NCBI GenBank assembly: GCA_012845835.1
Contig: JABAKD010000016.1
Coordinates: forward strand, 14,001,020-14,065,019
Direction: 5' to 3'
Source: Undaria pinnatifida
Lineage: Eukaryota > Sar > Phaeophyceae > Laminariales > Alariaceae
Length of the DNA: 64,000 bases
Position numbers and translations under genes: made by a program. This document shows positions 11,561-23,109 of the stretch, piece by piece; position 1 is the stretch's first letter; the number at the start of each line of letters is the position of its first letter. The notes beneath the pieces are model-generated. The model worked only from the letters and a program-made list of their open reading frames with translations. It had not been told where the DNA came from and did no database searches.

Positions 11561-12679
11561 ACATCTTTGTACTTGAATTTATCAATAGTAGTACCCTCTC
11601 CTTGAGAGCCCCAGTTTGGTGTTTCGAAAACCGTTTGTCACGAGCTCGTCCTACAGACTACCGCACTACTTAGGGGTCCCATTTTAGGCCATATCTGATC
11701 TGACTTTATACTCCGAAAATGGGGTTTAAGCACCTTCGCAGGCGTGTTTGTCCTCTACAATATACCAGGTAGTAGCAAGGTACTGAACTAAGTGAGGGAC
11801 CGCGACTGCTGTAGTACTGTAACCATAAGATGTCTTCGCGCGTTGCTTTTGGTGGGTTTCCAGTTGCCAACCAGAGTACAGGTACCGGTAGACGACTCGA
11901 TCATCCTACTCGCACCCGTATGCGAGAGTGGGCACGTGGGTGCAATCTCGCGAGTTGAAACAGAGGAGGACTGTTTTCTATTTGACCTAGAAGACTCGGA
12001 TACTCTGCCTTGCATGACATCACTCTGTTTGGGAAGATGGAGTGCGTTTGGCGATTAGGCTTTGGGGGTGAATATCCATATGCACTCTATTTCCCCGCAC
12101 GGCGAAATATCATACCAGGTACATGTGGACAGTAGCGCATCAGAGAGTGTGTAGTGTTGGTGATATGAGATGACAGCTGATATTCTTGGTGGTGATTGAC
12201 TGCTGAGGATCCGATGTGAAGTGTGAACGTTAATTGGATCTGACGACGATAGGGGTTTCCATTAATCTTCTTCTGGATTCTGGTACAGGGATTTGGGGAT
12301 AAAGTTTAAGATCGCATCGCTAGTGTTTTCGTGCTTGAAACTAACACACGACAACGTATCTCTCTCTCTCTTTCTAGCACCTGGGTGGTGTTGACCAGCC
12401 CCCCTTAGGCCAAGGGGGGATAATCTCTGGTCAAAAGATCCTGCCTGGCCCAGGCGTGTCTATACACAGGTACGTACGCCTTTGGGGGACGCGGGTATAG
12501 TGCGATTGAAAACGAGAAGTGCGGTCGTAGCACTCTTCTAGATAGAGCGTGTCAAACACTATGGTACTGCAGGTATCGTCATGTTTCGCACTTGTTGTAC
12601 ACCAGCTCTGTCCTCACCAGGACGGTAGGTTTCACTTCGGACACGTCTCCTACCCCAGCAGAAAGGGCTACGAGTACTT

Positions 12680-12874
12680 CGTGTAGCCGATGCTGTAATG
12701 GTCGGATCGTCACTACTTCTTTTCCGGCGCTTTGTCCCTTTGAAGTCCCAAAGGGATATGGATTTGTGCATGCGCTTCTGTGTTCATGTGTGTGCTGTAG
12801 GTGTAGCCGATGCTGTAATCGTCATTTTTTGTCGACATTTCCCCCCTGCTTTTTCCCTTTGACGTCCCAAAGGG
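12680..12874 (+). repeat. 118-bp tandem duplication with a near-palindromic motif
   Basis: Both units contain GTGTAGCCGATGCTGTAAT and then CCCTTTGAAGTCCCAAAGGG (12737) or CCCTTTGACGTCCCAAAGGG (12855). The near-palindrome recurs at 4.85, 17.78 and 18.79 kb. Confidence 0.75.
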
Positions 12875-13051
12875 ATCATAACATTATAACATTATAACCT
12901 TGATTGCCTGTCTTCCCTCTTCTCTGTCGTCGTGTCCTCTTGCTGTAGGCTGTTTTTGTGCTTTGCCTTTTGAGCTGTACCTTCGAGCTGTGTCCCGCGC
13001 TTGGTAAGAATTCAAGCGGCGATCATCAGAGGCCACCAGCCATCAGAAGCC

Positions 13052-15330
13052 ATGAAAAAGGACAAGAACAACGTTACGCCGTTTCAAGCAAGCGTGTATC
13101 AAACGATCAGGTAAACCATTCAAACGATGCTGGTCAACCGTAAGCCCTGTGAACGATTTCCTCGCTCAACCGAACCGGAAGTGCGTTGCGCTTTGGTCCA
13201 CGCTCCACGCTCGTTTCCACCTCCCGACTTCGCCAGGTGTACCGTATACCGTGGGTAATGCGCAAGATAACACATTCCCCCCAACGGATGTCCAAGCCGA
13301 TTTAATGTTCCTGACTACAGGAACGTTGCAAACGCAGAGCGATTCGTCGATGGAAATGTCTTGACGATGTGTTTTCCCATGGCACCAGTTTTGGTGTGTG
13401 TGCTTCTCTTATTGCTCTTGTTTCGAGCTGAACGACTCCGAAATTCACCCCAAAGGGTGTGCTTCTCTTGCTTGTTTTATACCAGATGCCAGGTAAACGA
13501 CGACATCACCAGGTGTGATATCAATAACATTTCTCACGTACATAACAGGCACCGGTATGAAAGTACTGACGTGATAGTTCGATACACCCACCTCATTGTC
13601 CCTATGTTCTTTTTTGGATAGAGCCGTCGTATTAGAGGATGGCAAGCGATCGACATACCGCAGTTAAGACAGCAGCTGACCGTGATTGGTGCCAGCCCTG
13701 TGCACGTACATATTCTCCGGGGTTTTAGAGCTGGTGGCGTTGTTGGTTGTTGGTTTGTGTGCTTCCTCTATACATAATCATCTGGTACAGGCAGTGCGTA
13801 GCAACATCTTCCGAATTCAAGGCTGACCTCCAGAAGCACTGCTCGATCGTATACCCTAAAAACAACGTGTCGTTTGCCAGACTGGTACGGGTTAGAGATT
13901 GATCATCACTTGAGCCAACAGTCAGCGCTGACTGTCGTATGGATTTCGGCTGAGTGGTTATGGTATACATCTTACAGAAGCACAAACCGGCATTCGAATC
14001 CCCGAACGTCACGCTTCGCCTTTTTCCAATTTGATGGAAATTTACGGACGTGTACTCCTGAAAGTCATTGTGTACTCTTCCAGGCAAGAATAATAAAAAA
14101 GTATAATAAAATCGAACGGGAACTACTGCTGTATACCGTACCAGGTACCATACTTTATCGCTTACGTTGCTCTCCCCCTCTTCGGTCGTTTGGTCTCCCG
14201 TGGTCCAGCGACATACCGGCGGGCAAAGTGTCGACCTACGGCGGAGTGGCTCATGCTCTCAACTCCAGCGCCCGAGCGGTGGGAGGGGCTCTGAGGGTAC
14301 GGAATAACGTTTGTTAAACACCCCTTGTTATTCCCGCTATGCTCGTCGTCCAAAGATCATTGTTGTCTCGGAACTAGCCCCCTTGCGATGCAGGCTCTGT
14401 AGATTTTTCCTTGCCCCCCCTGTACGCACTTTTTGGGGTCAAATTACTTCCAAGTATGGCGCGTGCTACGATGAAGACGTTAACGGCACATTTTTGTCTC
14501 TTTTTTTTCTGGATGACGAGGCTCCTTAGTCCATTAATAAAATTGTCGGAATGTCATTAATGTCATTATTATTTTTTTCGGGCTGGTTGTTTTGTATCCC
14601 TGGGCCATGGGTTTGTCCATCAGATTAGTTTTAATGTGCTCAAAATCAATTTCTGTGTGACGTGAGGTGACGTGACGTGAGGTGAGGTGAGGTGAGGTGA
14701 GGCATAACAGCTCCTCGCGTGAGAACCAAACAAAACTGGTGTATCTTAACCTTTACCGTAGCGTGTGTCTATTGATAATGCGGCATTACACTTCGGCTTA
14801 ATTTATGCCATAGCTAGAGGATAAGCAGAGCCCTAGGTCTATCCCACTTTGTATCGAACAGCCTACAACGGTGCTCGGTGTGTACAATATGTCGAATGTA
14901 GACCCTGCTGGGGTACTCTTCGCCCCCTCTGGATCTGCCTGCACCAACGTTTCAGAGACGCACTACTAACACTTGGAAATATAATAGAACAAAATATGCA
15001 CTACCGTGGTGGTCCTTCAACAATGCCGGTATGTGCACTGTAGAGGGAAATACCGGCACTATAGCGGCAACTGGTACTACTCCGCGTACTGGCACTATTG
15101 GCTGTTCCCACCTGTGCCGAGCGATTTGACAGACGCTACTATAAAGGGATCAGTACTACTGTACTACAATAGAAGGGTTACTTTTCACGAACACTCTTTG
15201 TTCGTTTTTTCTGCGCTGTTTGTGATCTACTTTGTCTCGTTCCGCCTCCCCTCCTTCAGAGGAATCCCTTCGCGCCAGTTGTGCCGTGCCATCGCGTCGT
15301 CATGGGCGATCTCTCCATTGGGGGTTTCAG
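13052..15330 (+). CDS. O6-alkylguanine-DNA alkyltransferase (MGMT/Ogt domain), 3 exons visible, 3' end not found
   Basis: Repairs O6-alkylguanine by moving the alkyl group to its own cysteine. The exons are 13052-13110, 14209-14296 and 15260-15330, all GT..AG and in agreeing phase. They give TPFQASVYQTI, then S-DIPAGKVSTYGGVAHAL and SARAVGGALR, then RNPFAPVVPCHRVV and MGDLSIGGF. The active-site Cys in PCHRV (about residue 59), the RAVG helix and the LSIGGF loop match the family. From the Met at 13052 the protein holds only the conserved alkyltransferase domain, without the N-terminal domain of human MGMT. Unlike alkyltransferase-like proteins, which have Trp, it keeps Cys. The frame stays open upstream of this Met, so a longer start cannot be excluded. 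The last exon must begin in phase 2 and was not identified. Intron 1 contains a tRNA-like repeat; a broken copy of exon 3 follows at 15539. Confidence 0.9.
13941..14009 (+). repeat. tRNA-like segment in the alkyltransferase intron
   Basis: CGGCTGAGTGGTTATGG resembles an A box and GGCATTCGAATCCCC a B box, in tRNA-like spacing. No matching acceptor stem was seen, so this is probably a SINE head. The preceding GTCAGCGCTGACTGTCGTATGG relates it to the palindrome at 7586. Confidence 0.45.
14660..14702 (+). repeat. GTGAG/GTGAC pentamer microsatellite
   Basis: Tandem GTGAC and GTGAG units, about eight copies. Confidence 0.85.
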
Positions 15331-15538
15331 GTCAGGTCGTACCCATCGCCGCGCACACCGTACCCAGTACGTAGAGCTGGGGGTTGGCTGAGTATACTAA
15401 TAGTAGGTGACCGACCACCGACCAATTTGTAGTTGGCCAGATACCTCGAAGGATTACAGTTAGCTGCTTGTGGTGATTGGCCGAAAAATGCGTGTTTGTA
15501 CTTTGTCTAGTACGTTTGTGGCTTGCGCTGCGCTTTAG

Positions 15539-15593
15539 AAAAACCCCTTCGCCTTTACGCTGTCGTGGGCGATCTCGCCATTGGAGGGTTCAG
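15539..15593 (+). pseudogene. Decayed duplicate of alkyltransferase exon 3
   Basis: After a CTTTAG acceptor-like site this runs AAAAACCCCTTCGCC, then GGGCGATCTCGCCATTGG, AGGGTTCAG, colinear with exon 3 at 15260. It is 55 nt instead of 71: the 16 missing bases include the codons for the PCHR active site, and the donor GT has become GC. It cannot encode an active protein. The following sequence also resembles that after the real exon. Confidence 0.8.
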
Positions 15594-16381
15594 GCCAAAT
15601 CTTACCCTTCACGATGCAAAACCGAAGACTGACGTCATCGTCCACGGCCGATTTTCCAATTATTATGTTTTTCCGAAAAACGACGTCACGATTACGGATG
15701 ACGACAAATGTCGATCAAGCATTTTCCACCAATAAAAATTTCCAGCGTAAAAAAATGACCAATAAGAAAACTGCGGGCACGAAATGTCTTTCTCTCTAGT
15801 TTTGCCTTTGCATTCCGACAATGTGCAGTGCTGTTTGTTGATAGTCATTGCTAGTTACTTTTTATATTGAAGGGAAACGCTTAATGCTTGTCTTTGCTAG
15901 TTATTTATAATACTTGAAGGGATGCTCGTGTCCCTTTTTGGTGGAACGTAACGCCAAAGCTGTCAAAACTGGAAGACATCCGCGTTGGTTTTTTTTTCGC
16001 ACACTCAATGGTGTTTTCGGTGCCGCCCGTTTATATCGTGGCTCGCTCCACCAATTGCGTAGTAACCGCTTCATCACCTCGTCAGGGCTCCAGAGGGGGA
16101 AAATGTCGCAACGATACGGCAACTGGGTATATGGCCATACACATCCGCCTTTGGAAAAGTAACCGCAAGCCCGGAAGTATAACTCTACTCTGGTACTCTA
16201 GATACCTGGTACATACCCGTATATGTACCCAGTACGGATCGATTTTTCTTACGTGAAGAACACACCTACCATCTATTTCCCCGTACCGCAGAATATGGGT
16301 ATGCCTCGTTCCATAGTACTGAGTATATATATATCATGTGATACCGAGCATCCGCGATAATGTAGGATTTATTGTGAACTA

Positions 16382-16621
16382 AACGGCACGAGACAAGCAC
16401 TTAATGTAGGGTTTAATGTAAGCCCACCACACCGGCCCCGCAGCATCGGTCACACGAGGGTAAGGAATGCGTTCGAGCGCGCGAGGGTCGTAGATGTATT
16501 TCGAAAAAAATCTGCCAAACACGTCAGCTGTGAGTTCGATAAACTTTGGGTCGATACTCATCTTTGCAAGCTGCGTGATACGTGTAATTTTGCGAATACA
16601 TTGGAGGAGTTGAATTGACAC
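16382..16621 (-). repeat. Copy of the MSIDPKF-type core, with the longest open frame of that family
   Basis: The minus strand reads LAKMSIDPKFIELTADVFG and, further on, RALERIPYPRVTDAAG, a frame of about 64 codons after its Met. The first 45-60 bases recur at ten or more other places (about 1433, 20222, 28217, 29185, 37055, 38849, 39276, 45640, 48115). It could be the coding start of a mobile gene, a captured exon, or simply the end of a repeat. Confidence 0.6.
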
Positions 16622-16917
16622 ACGGTGTGCATGAAAATATGTGGAAGTATTTTGTTATTTCCTTTGCCTTCGGACATTTTTTTTATGATACAGATATAGA
16701 ATAGAACAAATGGTCGTCTCCTTTTCCCCAAGGTACGTGATGCGAAAGTTACCGACACTTTCATGCAATTATTATTACAGTCTAAGTATTTTCACCGTAG
16801 AAGGCACCAATAACCAAACTGACGGTTTCATGTTGCTGTCCACGAAACCAACAAAGATACGGGCATCGAACCGGCAGGCGGCGACATGCGGCCAAACTGT
16901 TCGTTCTGCTTGTTCTG

Positions 16918-17050
16918 ATTGGATACTGCTTCGACACTGCTTCGATACTGCTTCGATACTGATTCGATATTCGATACTGATTCGATACTCCTTCGATACT
17001 GATTCGATACTAATTCGATACTAATTCGGTACTGATTCGATACTGATTCG
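16918..17050 (+). repeat. Minisatellite, TTCGATACTGA 11-mer
   Basis: About eleven copies of an 11-base unit with point changes (TTCGATACTGC, TTCGATACTAA). Confidence 0.9.
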
Positions 17051-17209
17051 AACTACCGAGCCAGTAGCAACATAATGTTTGTTTCTCGCTTAGTCTTCCT
17101 ATGAGTCTCGCACTACTCGCACTATACGTTGTTCGAAACGGAAAGAATCCCGATGGTTTTTTGAGATGAGTGGTGCACTTTTGCTCCTATGCACGTTTAC
17201 AACACTTAC

Positions 17210-19528
17210 TTGTTGACTTCGGTAAAAGTTCGCCTCGCCGCCTTTGCCTTCGGCTTTGCTGGTTCCTTTAGTGGAAGCTTCGGTGACTGTGAGGACACTC
17301 GTCGGAAGAGGAAAATGCTGGAAGGGGAGGGAGTTCGCTTCGTCGACCATAAGGTGCGAGCTAGCCCACACGGACATCTCTGAATTGTGTTAGTGTACCA
17401 TGTGTGCTTTCGTTGCATATTTTGTAGGCACTTCCCGGAGGGGAACCTTGTATGTTATCATGGGTGTCAGCTATTAATACCAACTTGCAGCATGCGCCTG
17501 AACATGGACCACTCCCACGCATCCCCCCTACGAAGAAGAAACGACAGGAATGTCATGTACGGCAGGAATGTTGTGTGTTTAAACGCCATGTATTGTGGCA
17601 ACAAGAACACTGCTTGGTGGTATGATAATACGATCGCAATTCGTGAGTGTGCGGGCAAACAAGCGAACTTGTCAGCAAAACCATCTGACGAGAAATCGTC
17701 CATTCCGCTATATCAGCCTGGTGACCAAGGGTTACTAATGGTACACTATTACTATTACTAATCACTGCGTCAATAACCTCTTTGGGACTTCAGCGCGAAA
17801 ACTTGATCAATGAAGCTGACGTTTTACAGCATCGTCCACCGGACGCAACGGGGGCTGCTTGGATTTTGGTGATACGTTTCGTGTCCGTGCTGCAGTAGTG
17901 CAGCAAGACGCACCACACGACTTCCACCCGTCTTGGCGCGCACTGACGGGAGACGGTGCATAACATCGCATCTTCTGTCACGTCTTTGGTAGGGTTCATA
18001 GCAGTTAGCGCTGGCTGCTAGCTCAGGGGACATAGCGTATCTCTAAGAAAAGCAAGATCTGGGGCCCGTCTGGCTGCAAGGCCGGGATTTCAGACGTACC
18101 CAAGGTTAAGCTTTGCAAACCCCTTCAACAGGCACCGTCTCGAACAGGCGAACAGGCGGGATGGATGATGGTGTTTCTTTTTGCATGAAGATGTATATAT
18201 TCATATATATGACTCTCAGGCGTGTACCTCCATAATTCCATCAAACAACAAAATACGGCCAAGGAGGACGACATCGGGACCGCATCAGGACTGGATAAAA
18301 AAAACGTTAAAGATGGTGTCATAATTTTATATTTTCTTTCTTTTCTCTAATAAAATATATTTTCTTGAACTATGCAAAACATCTAATTCTAGAAATAGAA
18401 ACTAACAGTAAAATTCTTGAAGGACTAGAGATTACTTTGCTGATAATGTAATTCAAGCTTATTAAATTATATAGTATAATCTATTTTTATAAATAATAAG
18501 ATTATATACAGTCTTTAAGGGAGACTTTATCCGAGTGCGATTGTTCAGGTTGGGTTCGTCCAACGAGGAAGTAAAACCTATCAACAGAATTGAAGCATGG
18601 TAGCATAGTCAGAACTGGAACGGGAGCGCATGAAGATTGGGGTGGCATGAGAGACAAACCAATCCGACTATAGCCGCTCGGTGCTGACGGACCTTTTCAT
18701 ACGAGTTTGGTATTGTAACTCAATGCCTTGATCAAAATGCAAACCTTCAGCGGTCAATAATCGGTGCAGGGGCGGTGTTTTCGCGCTGAAGTCCCAAAGA
18801 GGTTATTACCGCAGTGATGAGTAATAGTAATAGTGGTTGTGCTGCCCATCTGACACCGTGGTCTCCAACCAGGCGAATTCCGAGAGAATCTAGATAGAAA
18901 CCTTGGTCGCGCCCGAGGCCCGACGCTGCTTCCTACTGTATATTGATGTTGTTTAATGTTTTACCTAATGCTGTATATTGATATTGTTTAATGTTCTACC
19001 TACTGTATGTTGATATTGTTTACCGTGAACAGTAGTACCTACCAGTGTTAAGAAATAGGTGAGATAAACCTATTGCCATTATCAATGTTCAGTAGCGAAT
19101 GCTTCTTGCTAACCAGCATCATTCAGCACCGTCTCTGGCCTTAGCTCGTTTACCACAGCAAAATATGTGGTGCGCTAGTTCTGATTATTAGTAGTCTGTC
19201 CCCCAAAACGCAAGTAAGTGCCGTTCTAAACTGTTTTATCCACTGCCAAGATTATCCCACGCTAATTCCAAGTGTTTTTAGCCAAAACTATGGAAAAGGT
19301 CAAGGTTTTCCACGAATGTGGCGGTGCGTGTGTCGGTTACCGGACACCGGGTGGCGATGGATGGGTTCTCGCTGTCATGCCAAGCACATAGTGTCGTTCT
19401 CGCTGGCGCGGCGGTAATGCTGTCCTGATTTCACCCAGCGTGGATGGGGGTCCCGAGTCGTGGGTACCTGATACTTGTGGACGTTAATGTAGGGATCGTT
19501 GGGGTAGTAAATATTAAACCCGAACGTT
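17210..19528 (-). CDS. Candidate two-exon fragment of an unidentified gene
   Basis: Exon 19528-19468 (CACCAG|A acceptor, CAG|GTACCC donor) encodes TFGFNIYYPNDPYINVHKYQ. Exon 17286-17210 (pyrimidine-rich GTCCTCACAG acceptor, CAACAA|GTAAGT donor) encodes SPKLPLKEPAKPKAKAARRT then FTEVN. The first ends and the second starts in phase 0, so they can be joined, but nothing proves they belong together. The second exon is basic and Pro/Lys/Ala-rich, like a linker or tail. No family is recognised. The intron between them would hold the inverted-repeat element at 17744-18835. Confidence 0.3.
17744..18835. mobile_element. 1.09-kb element with 59-bp terminal inverted repeats
   Basis: The ends, 17744-17802 and 18777-18835, are inverted copies with about 55 of 59 bases matching. 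Each contains AACCTCTTTGGGACTTCAG and a CACTATTACTATTACT outer edge. The interior includes a very AT-rich block (about 18305-18525) and no transposase, so this looks like a non-autonomous DNA element. No clear target-site duplication was seen. Confidence 0.75.
18305..18525. other. AT-rich block unlike its surroundings
   Basis: About 220 bp of roughly 80% A+T inside the inverted-repeat element, with no open frame. It could be organelle-derived DNA or simply the element's core. Confidence 0.5.
18935..19025 (+). repeat. Tandem repeat, about 38 bp, three copies
   Basis: Three units of the form CTGTATATTGATATTGTTT, AATGTTCTACCTA. Confidence 0.8.
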
Positions 19529-20272
19529 CTGGTGCGGCGATGGAACACCCGCCCCGTACGGATGAGGCTGAGAAGCATGCCACTGTCTGTCTGTGGTGGC
19601 TTTTTTCGTAAATTTTGCACTGCTCTTGTAGTTGCTCTTGTAGTTACAGGTAATGCACCAGTAAGGGGTAGCTCGCAGCGAGGTCAGTATTAGCAATTGT
19701 ATTGCCATCCTAGAATGTGCAGCATGAGATTGCACGTCGAGCGCTCATTAACATTCTCAGGAAAAAGAAGAAGAGAACAAACGAAATCAACAATGGAAAC
19801 CTAAGGATGCGCGAAGTCTAACCCGTTTCTGCACCTGCTTCCGAGCGAGGCGTTGTTGTTTTGTTTGTCTATTGTCTACCTGGTATACCAGTAACTGATA
19901 CCTGGCGTGCACCTCCAGATGCTGTCGACTCTTGCGAGAGCATGGATCAACAGCCCTGAATTGTTTCGTGTCAAACAACAGCAGGTTACGCCGCTTGTGT
20001 TTCCCGATGCGGCCTAATCCTCTCCTTGCTGTACCTACGTCTGAGCGAGACATCGTTGGTTTGTCTTTACCAGTAGCTAGTAGTCTACCTGGTATATTTT
20101 ACCAGTAGCTATTAATAACACCTGGCGTTACCGTAGCCGGCATGAAGATGAACGAAGTTGTATGGGTTTTGTAGCGTTTGTAACCTTTTCATAACAAAAG
20201 TATTTTGAACGCGTCAGCAGTGAGTTCGACCAATTCAGCTGGTCGACTCTCATCTTCGCAAGCTACAGTAAG

Positions 20273-20554
20273 ACCGGTGCTAATAATGGCAACGAGATGT
20301 AAACTTCGGAAAAAATCGTTTTTATTTTTTACACCATTTCAGCGGCTGTACCTCGCGTGGAACTAAACACCAAACTTCCTGAAGTTGTAGTCCGGAACAA
20401 CCAGTCCGTTTTGCGAGAGCTTTCCATTGCAATTGGTACTCGTGACTACAGAAAGTACTATGTTTAATACCCCGCGAGGTACAGCTCCTGGAATGGTTTA
20501 AAAAAATGGACTTTTCCGAAAAAAAATTAAGATCCCGTTGCCATTAGCACCGGT
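20273..20554. repeat. Foldback element, arms about 88 bp
   Basis: The left arm (20273-20360) begins ACCGGTGCTAATAATGGCAA and ends GCTGTACCTCGCG. The right arm (20470-20554) is its diverged inverse, starting CGCGAGGTACAGC and ending TTGCCATTAGCACCGGT. The loop is about 110 bp. No ORF; MITE-like. Confidence 0.75.
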
Positions 20555-21773
20555 TCGGTGCAAGTGATGCGCAACACGTCGGCCCGCGAGTGTTCTACGT
20601 TGCTTGTGATTTTTATGGGGGAAAAAAAGTTTCAAAACTGTTTGTATCATTTGTCGTCTTCGTTCGCCCCGTTGTCTCGCGCCGTCAAGTATCCACTTCT
20701 TGGTGAACCTTCACCGAATCTCCTCCGTCGTAATGGTACATGTATGTTACATCTTACATCTCTCAGCTCATAACTGACGTCACCGTAGCCAGTATCAAAG
20801 CATGAACGGACGTGTACAGTGTATAAAGTTGGTGGCAAGAATCTGTCACCGCATTATTAGTCTTCGTTAGTCTTTGTAGCGTCTGTGACGTTTCAATAAG
20901 ATCAAGGTCGTCACAGATCTACGTCAGATGTGCGTTCGACCCATTGAGTGGTCGACGCTCACTCAATCTCGCTCACTCAATCTGCGTGATATGACACGTT
21001 GGCCGTGTGTGTTCTATATTCCTTGTAAAGTTTTATTTTATTAGTGTCGGTATTCAGTTTTTCAAGCTTTGTGATCCGAGGTATGTATGTATCATATGCC
21101 GTTCGCGTTAACGTGTGTAACGTTCGTTCGACCCATGGGCGTCGCTCCGTCGCTTCGTGCCGTCATGCCTACACGTCTTGCTGGCGGGCCGAACCTCCCC
21201 CGACTTTCCGGTACACGTTTATGCTCCTGGCTAAAAAAAGGTGGCCGGCAGCGCATTCGTCCACGTCTTTCCACCCCCTCCCAAGGACAAGCCTGTGATT
21301 GAGATTGAGAACAAGGGGCAAAGAGGAGGGAAACGAGACGCTCCCGAGGAGAAAGGGAGCGCTAAAAAACGCACGAGAAGTTGAAAACTTTTTTGTAGTT
21401 CTATTCTCTGCTGGGAGCGCTGAAAAACGCACGCGAAGCTCAAAAGATGTTCTGTACGTGGTTCTACTCTCCGCCTTCAGCGTTGCCAAGCGCATGAGGT
21501 TTGTTTTCTTTACCGTTCTGCTCTCTGTAAAAATACTGTAGTCTGGGGGGGGAATTTGGAGAGCGCTCGTAAGATTTGTTGGGCCGAACAAGAGCGGGAT
21601 GGTAATGGTATTAATGGTGTTTTATTGAGAAACTTGAGTTTTTAATAGTCCATTGACTTCACGGCGGCAGCTGATGTGATTCAAATCTGGTAGAAAGCGT
21701 TTTTTTTTATGTTTTTGGGGTTTTCACCGGTCTGACCCGACCCGTCGGTTCAAGATGTTTTCGAAATCTCATT

Positions 21774-21900
21774 GGTCGGGTCGGGTCGGGTCGGGTCGGG
21801 TCGGGTCGGGTCGGGTCGGGTCGGGTCGGGTCGGGTCGGGAGGTTTTCACAATATCACGGGTCGGGTCGGGTCGGGAGGTTTTCACAACATCACGGGTCG
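21774..21900 (+). repeat. TCGGG pentamer array (G-quadruplex-prone)
   Basis: Thirteen or so uninterrupted GGTCG/TCGGG units, followed by two shorter arrays, each after GGAGGTTTTCACAA and ATCACGGG. G runs of three every five bases could form quadruplexes on the plus strand. Confidence 0.9.
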
Positions 21901-22748
21901 GCGGGTCAGGTTCCGACTCGAACCGTGAGAATTTCCCCGGCCCGTGAGAATCCCTGGTATTTTTCGAGGATTCCTATTAATAGCTCTGGTTTGTGATTTG
22001 CTGATTGGTCGGGAGGAGAGTGCGGTGTGCAGCTGTCGTCTCTCGTTGGGTTACATAGGGCTGCGAGCTTTCATCGGTGGATCTCAGTGAACCTTCTCCC
22101 AATTATAGAACCATTCGATGGGCTCATGATGAAAATGAATATTGTTGTCTCCCTTTGTCTCGTGTATCATGTGGTAATATGGCCTCTAGTACCTGTGGTA
22201 GGTAGTGGGAGTTGCTAAAATATGTAGCAGGTACTCGTTTGTCGTTCGTTTCTTGTTATTTTTCGTTGATTTTTTATTTGTTTATCCTTGTTTCTTCGGC
22301 GTTTGCGAGTTGTTTTCTCAGAACCTTGAATGGTCTTACTCTCTCGAGGGTCGCCGAAGTGATCGTTCGTCCTTTGTTCTTGGTCGTTTATAGTTGAGGT
22401 TAGGGCTTGTTTGCTTGGTTCTTGCGCTTGGCGGGTTTGTCTCAAAAACTTGAATGTTCGTGCTCTCTAGTGGGTCATCGGCCGCTCGAGAAATAAGCCG
22501 CAGCAAACACTTTCATGTTGCGAATCTTGGTCTATTCACAGCATTGTTCGCGGTGTTGATGTAGCATTGTTTTCGCGGCTCCAACGGTGTCGAAGCGTAC
22601 TGCGTCGAACGTGCCTGGTAGAATACCATCAAGTCGTAGATTAATAACGCACACAGTGCCTGGTATTGGTTGCCGTTTTTTTCCGAAAGCGAAGCGGAAG
22701 TAATGATAACTCAAGAAAAAGTACAGAGCGCTGGAGGCTTTCTCGCAG

Positions 22749-22885
22749 CGAATCGTGTGACGTTTAATATGTACAGCCGCCTTTGGTTGTCCGTCTTTTT
22801 GGTAATTATCACGTGGGCATACGACAATCTCGTGAGTTTTTTCGCTCTGATGCGGTGTTCTGTAAAAAACGATATGTGGTCCAAG
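22749..22885 (+). CDS. Candidate exon, one membrane segment
   Basis: Between TTTCTCGCAG and an AAG|GTAAGG donor this open frame encodes MYSRLWLSVFLVIITWAYD, then NLVSFFALMRCSVKNDMWSK, with a hydrophobic segment long enough for a transmembrane helix. No homology is recognised and no partner exon was found. It might be chance. Confidence 0.3.
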
Positions 22886-23109
22886 GTAAGGCGTCTACCC
22901 TACTCCCGCGCGCCACACGTGACAAATTCAGCTCCGAACGTGCCTCGGTCGTCAGTACAACATGAACGATACTAGATTTCTCGGTTACGACAGCCTTGGG
23001 CAGTCTTGCCGAGCACGCGAAAAAGTGTCCTTCCCGGTTCAATTCCCGATCGTCAACGTTGCGGTCGCATGATGATTAAACCCAGAGGAGTCATCCCTAC
23101 CCGTCGCTA

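Larger units (their letters stand above)
8741..13051. other. Intergenic or intronic region rich in diverged repeats
   Basis: No gene could be established. A plus-strand frame at about 11880-12058 (after AGTACAG|GTACCGG) encodes VPVDDSIILLAPVCESGHVG and ends ..RWSAFGD-stop; it could be a terminal exon but has no recognised domain. The region also holds a telomere-like tract, a diverged repeat pair, a tRNA-like segment and a tandem duplication, listed separately. Confidence 0.5.

Noticed and set aside
16008-16256. Last exon of the alkyltransferase (RGGKCRND.. after CTCCAG, about 16092)
   Set aside because: The phase fits, but the translation does not resemble the family's C-terminal segment.
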